Shown here: positions 61,098-64,000 of the stretch, piece after piece
Position numbering within the stretch: position 1 is the first letter of the stretch
Layout of the letters: each line of letters opens with the position of its first letter
Assembly: GCA_008330645.1 (NCBI GenBank)
Contig: VLTN01000027.1
Location: forward strand, 248,001 to 312,000
Reading direction: 5' to 3'
Source of the DNA: Cafeteria roenbergensis
Lineage: Eukaryota > Sar > Bigyra > Bicosoecida > Cafeteriaceae
DNA: 64,000 bases
Made by a program: the position numbers and the translations under genes
Notes under the pieces: generated by a model
The model's input: only the letters and a program-made list of their open reading frames with translations
Database searches by the model: none
Told to the model about the DNA's origin: nothing

Positions 61098-62822
61098 ATG
61101 ATGCTGGGCAAGAACGTGCCGCGCTCTGCTTTGCCAGCAACGCTGTCAGTGGGCCAGACACAGTCTCTGGATGGCATGGCGTCGCCTGCTGAAGACGTGC
61201 GCGTCTGCCTGCCAAACGGCCTTGTTCTGGAAGGCTTGGCGTGGGGACCGGTAGGGTCCAAGTGCCGCGTCCTTGCGCTCCATGGTGAGCGCGCCTGGCC
61301 TCAAGCCGCCCGAGCGCCCGTCTGCGCAAGCGCGCGCGCCATTCCGTTTTCCGACCCGGCGATCCTCCCCCCGCGTCCTGCAGGATGGCTTGACAACTGC
61401 GCCAGTGAGCCGAGGTGGATGCAAGATGCATGCGCGGTGGCTTGGCCTGTTGGGCTGCATGTGCGTCGCCCAACAAATATCCCGTGCGGCGCCACTCCTT
61501 AGCCTCATGGATCAGCGCAAGCTCGACCCGCGTTGCGGCGTCCTCCGCAGCATGGCACCTCGTGGCTCCTGCACTGGCCGCCGGTGGGGCTCGCGTGGTC
61601 GCCCTCGACTTTGCCGGGCACGGTCGCTCGGCGCACCGCTCGTCCGATGCGTCCTACCTTGGCCTCAGCTACGCGGAGGACACGGCTGCTGCCATCGTCG
61701 CCTTGGGTGAGGGGAGTACCACTACGCCGAGGGCATATGCTGGCACAGCAGCAGTGGCCCCGCTCCGTGCTTCGCCACCAGCACGCCTTGCATCGAATGC
61801 GCGTCGCGCTTCTTGCCGTGTGGTGGCGCTGTTGCAGGGTGGGGCGGCGCGAGCTTCGGAGCTGGCCGCGCCGGGAGCGGTGAACCCGAGCAGCTGGCCG
61901 CAGCGGAGGGTGCTTCGTCGGCCACCGCTGAGCAGGCTCGCTTGGTGATCCTCGGGCACAGCATGGGCGCTGGCGTGGGCGCTCTGGTGGCCGGGTCGGT
62001 CCCAGAGGGGACAGTCGCGGGCTTGGTCATGGTGGAGAGCGTGGGTTTCATGTCCGAGGAAGCCGCTGGTCTCCCGGTGCGAATGCGGCGCGCGTTGGTG
62101 GAAGCCGCAGCCCGGGCTGTGGCGTCAGCGGACGCCTCTCGCGCCGGTCCGCGGCGAGGGGGCAGGGTGTACAAGTCCTTGCAGGAGGCTGCTGAAGCTC
62201 GCCAGGCCAATGCCCGCGCGTGAGAGTTCGGGCGCCCCCCGCCCCAGTCGCGCTTGCTCAGGCCTCTGCTGCGCTCGCCCGCCTGCGCGTGGACCAGGGC
62301 GCGCGCTGCCAGGGCCCAGCACCCCGCTCAGGCTCCCCGCAGCACCAACGGGCTCTTTTTGCTGTCCGTTGGCGGGATGGGGCCACGCACGCTGTTCCTC
62401 GCAGGATCGGCGGGCAGCGGATCAGCGCGGAGGCAGCGCTTGCGCTTGCAACGCGCGGAGTCGTGCGAGCGTCGGGGCGGGATGGGGACGGCGGAGCTGC
62501 AGACGCTGGCGTTACGTTCGCACACGACCGTCGGGCGCAGCTTCCGTCGCCGCTGTACCTGACCGAGTCGCAAGTGCAAGCGTTCTTCGCAGCGACTCGC
62601 TGCCCTGTGCTTGTGCTGCGGGCCAAGGACGGCCTCGCCTTCCCAGAGGAGAGAGTTGCCAGCCGCATGGCCGCCTTTGCGGGCGACGCGCGGCAGCAGC
62701 TCGTGCCCGGGCACCATCACATGCATGCCGACCCGGACACTGCCAAAGCGGTGGCCGACGCGGTGCTTGGCTTCCTTGCGGACCACGCTGGTCTGTCAGC
62801 TCCTCCGGCAGCGAGCACTTGA
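61098..62822 (+). CDS. Serine hydrolase-like alpha/beta hydrolase (SERHL type)
   Basis: Five exons: 61098-61284, 61384-61404 (only 21 nt), 61551-61706, 61838-62219 and 62405-62822. All junctions agree in phase with GTGAG-type donors, giving about 387 residues. Splicing joins CRVLALHG to WLDNCA and then TWHLVAPALAAGG, ARVVALDFAGHGRS, LVILGHSMGAGVGAL and finally FHD-like DRRAQLPSPLYLTESQVQAF, CPVLVLRAKDG and VPGHHHMH. This order is that of the SERHL/epoxide-hydrolase-like branch: oxyanion HG-W, nucleophile Ser163 in GHSMG, and a terminal His near 352-354. The acid residue is not certain. Its substrate is unknown. In-frame ATGs at 61098, 61101 and 61176 are all possible starts; the stretch before 61176 looks poorly conserved and could be a targeting peptide. 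Confidence 0.8.
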
Positions 62823-63162
62823 AAACGGTGCGTGTGATTGGAGACCTCACGTTGGGCGGCCACGCCGGGAAACCTCACCCTGGGAGCGCGCGGTGCGGCA
62901 AGCCTCCGCCGTGCGATTGCAGTTTCTGCTCCGCCCTTGGCGTCCCGCGATGCCTACACTCTCAAGCCAGAAAACGACGAAGCGGGCCCGGCAGGGCAAC
63001 AAAGTCATGCCCCAGGCCCAGGCGTGCTCCCAAGAGGCTGCTCGCCTCGCTCGTGCGCGATCCCGACGAGCGGCAAAGAGCTGCAGAGCCCGGAGCACTC
63101 GACGTGGCCATTGTGAGTGGGAGCGCACTCGCCAAGCTGCTTCGCCGGGGCAGCCAGGGCTG
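62823..63162. other. Intergenic upstream of the BAR gene
   Basis: 340 bp between two plus-strand genes, moderate GC content. Open frames across it lack protein-like composition. It should contain the 3' end of the hydrolase transcript and the BAR promoter. Confidence 0.5.
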
Positions 63163-64000
63163 ATGGCCCGAGCCTTCCGCCGCATCCAAGAGACGATCGG
63201 CGCGCGGCCCTCTGTGGGGGATCGCGTGCTCAGCAAAGGTGCGGTGCGCGGTTGCGGGGTGACTGACCCGGCGGATGCGCTCCAGAACGTTCGTGAGCCA
63301 TCGCCTGCGCCCGCGAGCGAGCGCGCCGCTCGCGACGCCACTCCGTTCGACCCCCGCAGCGATCGACCGCACCAAGGCGCTACAACAAGAAGTGGCCGCC
63401 CTGAGGCGAAAGATCATGGCGTACGGCGAGGCCATGACCGGCAGTTCTCCCAGCGTCTTCGCCTTGGTTGAGGCCATGACTCGAGCAGGCACGACGGCGG
63501 CTGCGGAATCGCGCGTGTTCTACACGACGTTTGCAAGCGTCCACGAGCAGGTGAGGCCACTGGTTGGACGCGCTGCTGGCTTCATCTCGCTGTGGTGGTC
63601 GCGGCTCGCAACATAGCGGAGCGGCAGTCGGACAGCCGCGAGAGACCGTGCTGCGACTTGCCGGGGCCGGAATCGTGCCGCGCCATCGTCCTCGCAAGAT
63701 CGCAGACGGACCACCACTGCCAGCAGCGGTTCGACAACGCGTTCAAAACGGCCGTGGTCGCCTTCCTGGACGAGTGGGAAGCCGAGTTGGAGGCTGCAGA
63801 CGCCGCGGCCATCGCTGCGGAAAGGCAGTGTGCCGAGGTGGAGCACTACTCCGCAAAGGTGCTCAGCCTCCACGAGGCGGCCCGGGCACAGACCTCCAAG
63901 GGGCGCGCTGTGTCATCAGCGAATGCTGCCCGCTTGCAGCGGAATGAGGCCAAGCTGGAGGAGAGCAAGTCGACGTTTGGAGCGGCTCGGGACGCCGCGC
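63163..64000 (+). CDS. BAR-domain protein, 3' end outside window
   Basis: Exons 63163-63238, 63360-63550 and 63706 to beyond the window edge, with phase-1 and phase-0 introns, give the first 187 residues. The N-terminus MARAFRRIQETIGARPSVGD is an amphipathic basic helix like that of amphiphysin-type N-BAR proteins. A heptad-rich helix follows (DRTKALQQEVAALRRKIMAY), then TTFASVHEQ joined to TDHHCQQRFDNAF, and a third long helix with AARLQRNEAKLEESKSTFG. This three-helix pattern, including a Lys/Arg-rich Y-x-x-K segment (EHYSAKVLS), fits a BAR dimer that senses or makes curved membrane in endocytosis. Whether an SH3 domain follows is not visible. The exon 3 acceptor TCGCAG at 63700-63705 restores frame; an AAG acceptor ten bases earlier would not. 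Confidence 0.75.

Noticed and set aside
1-64000. Integrated virus, virophage, Polinton or LTR retroelement
   Set aside because: No capsid, packaging ATPase, integrase, protease or long terminal repeat is recognisable; the only elements are a LINE fragment and a DNA transposon.

Overview
This window is nuclear DNA from a GC-rich, gene-dense protist. The evidence is spliceosomal introns with GTGAG-type donors, eukaryote-only genes (eIF3c, MON2, UTP6, Rab, a BAR protein), Pol III-type tRNA genes without an encoded CCA, and proteins inflated by poly-Ala, Ser/Asp and Gly tracts. TGA and TAA both end genes, so the standard code applies. A heterotrophic stramenopile such as a bicosoecid of the Cafeteria type would fit the GC content and gene spacing, but that is a guess from style, not from a marker gene.

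Layout. Positions 1-5,550 are a mobile-element zone: the 3' part of a protein with a restriction-endonuclease-like Q-x-K motif, a 5'-truncated LINE fragment, and a decayed pogo/DDE_1-type DNA transposon with candidate terminal inverted repeats. Positions 5,657-24,505 hold housekeeping genes: eIF3c (+), a giant MON2 homologue (+) and a Rab5-like GTPase (-). Positions 25,263-36,889 hold a large secreted FG-GAP protein (-) divergent from a single-domain voltage-gated cation channel (+). Positions 37,154-46,182 hold UTP6 (-), an unknown basic protein (+), an ankyrin gene built from identical-length exons (+) and an alpha/beta hydrolase without its nucleophile serine (-). Positions 46,183-54,872 hold a DEDDy 3'-5' exonuclease (-) head to head with a photolyase-like protein (+), then an ADPRM-like metallophosphoesterase fused to leucine-rich repeats (-). 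Positions 55,315-57,645 are less GC-rich and hold unrecognised coding sequence. Positions 57,656-60,964 are an array of nine tRNA-Leu genes (five AAG, four CAG), partly made by an 851-nt tandem duplication. The right end holds a serine hydrolase-like gene (+) and a BAR-domain gene (+) that runs off the window.

Introns were placed by matching GT/AG sites, phase and protein continuity. Several first exons found this way are short: the signal peptide of the FG-GAP protein, the first 27 residues of UTP6, the P-loop of the Rab, and a 21-nt internal exon in the serine hydrolase. Most genes have few introns; the ankyrin gene and the two hydrolases are the intron-rich exceptions.

Functional links are modest. 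eIF3c, UTP6 and the tRNA array all serve translation or ribosome assembly. MON2, the Rab5-like GTPase and the BAR protein all act in endosome/Golgi membrane traffic. The exonuclease and photolyase-like gene share a 332-bp intergenic region and may be co-regulated. I see no CRISPR array, no integrated virus and no bacterial-type operon.
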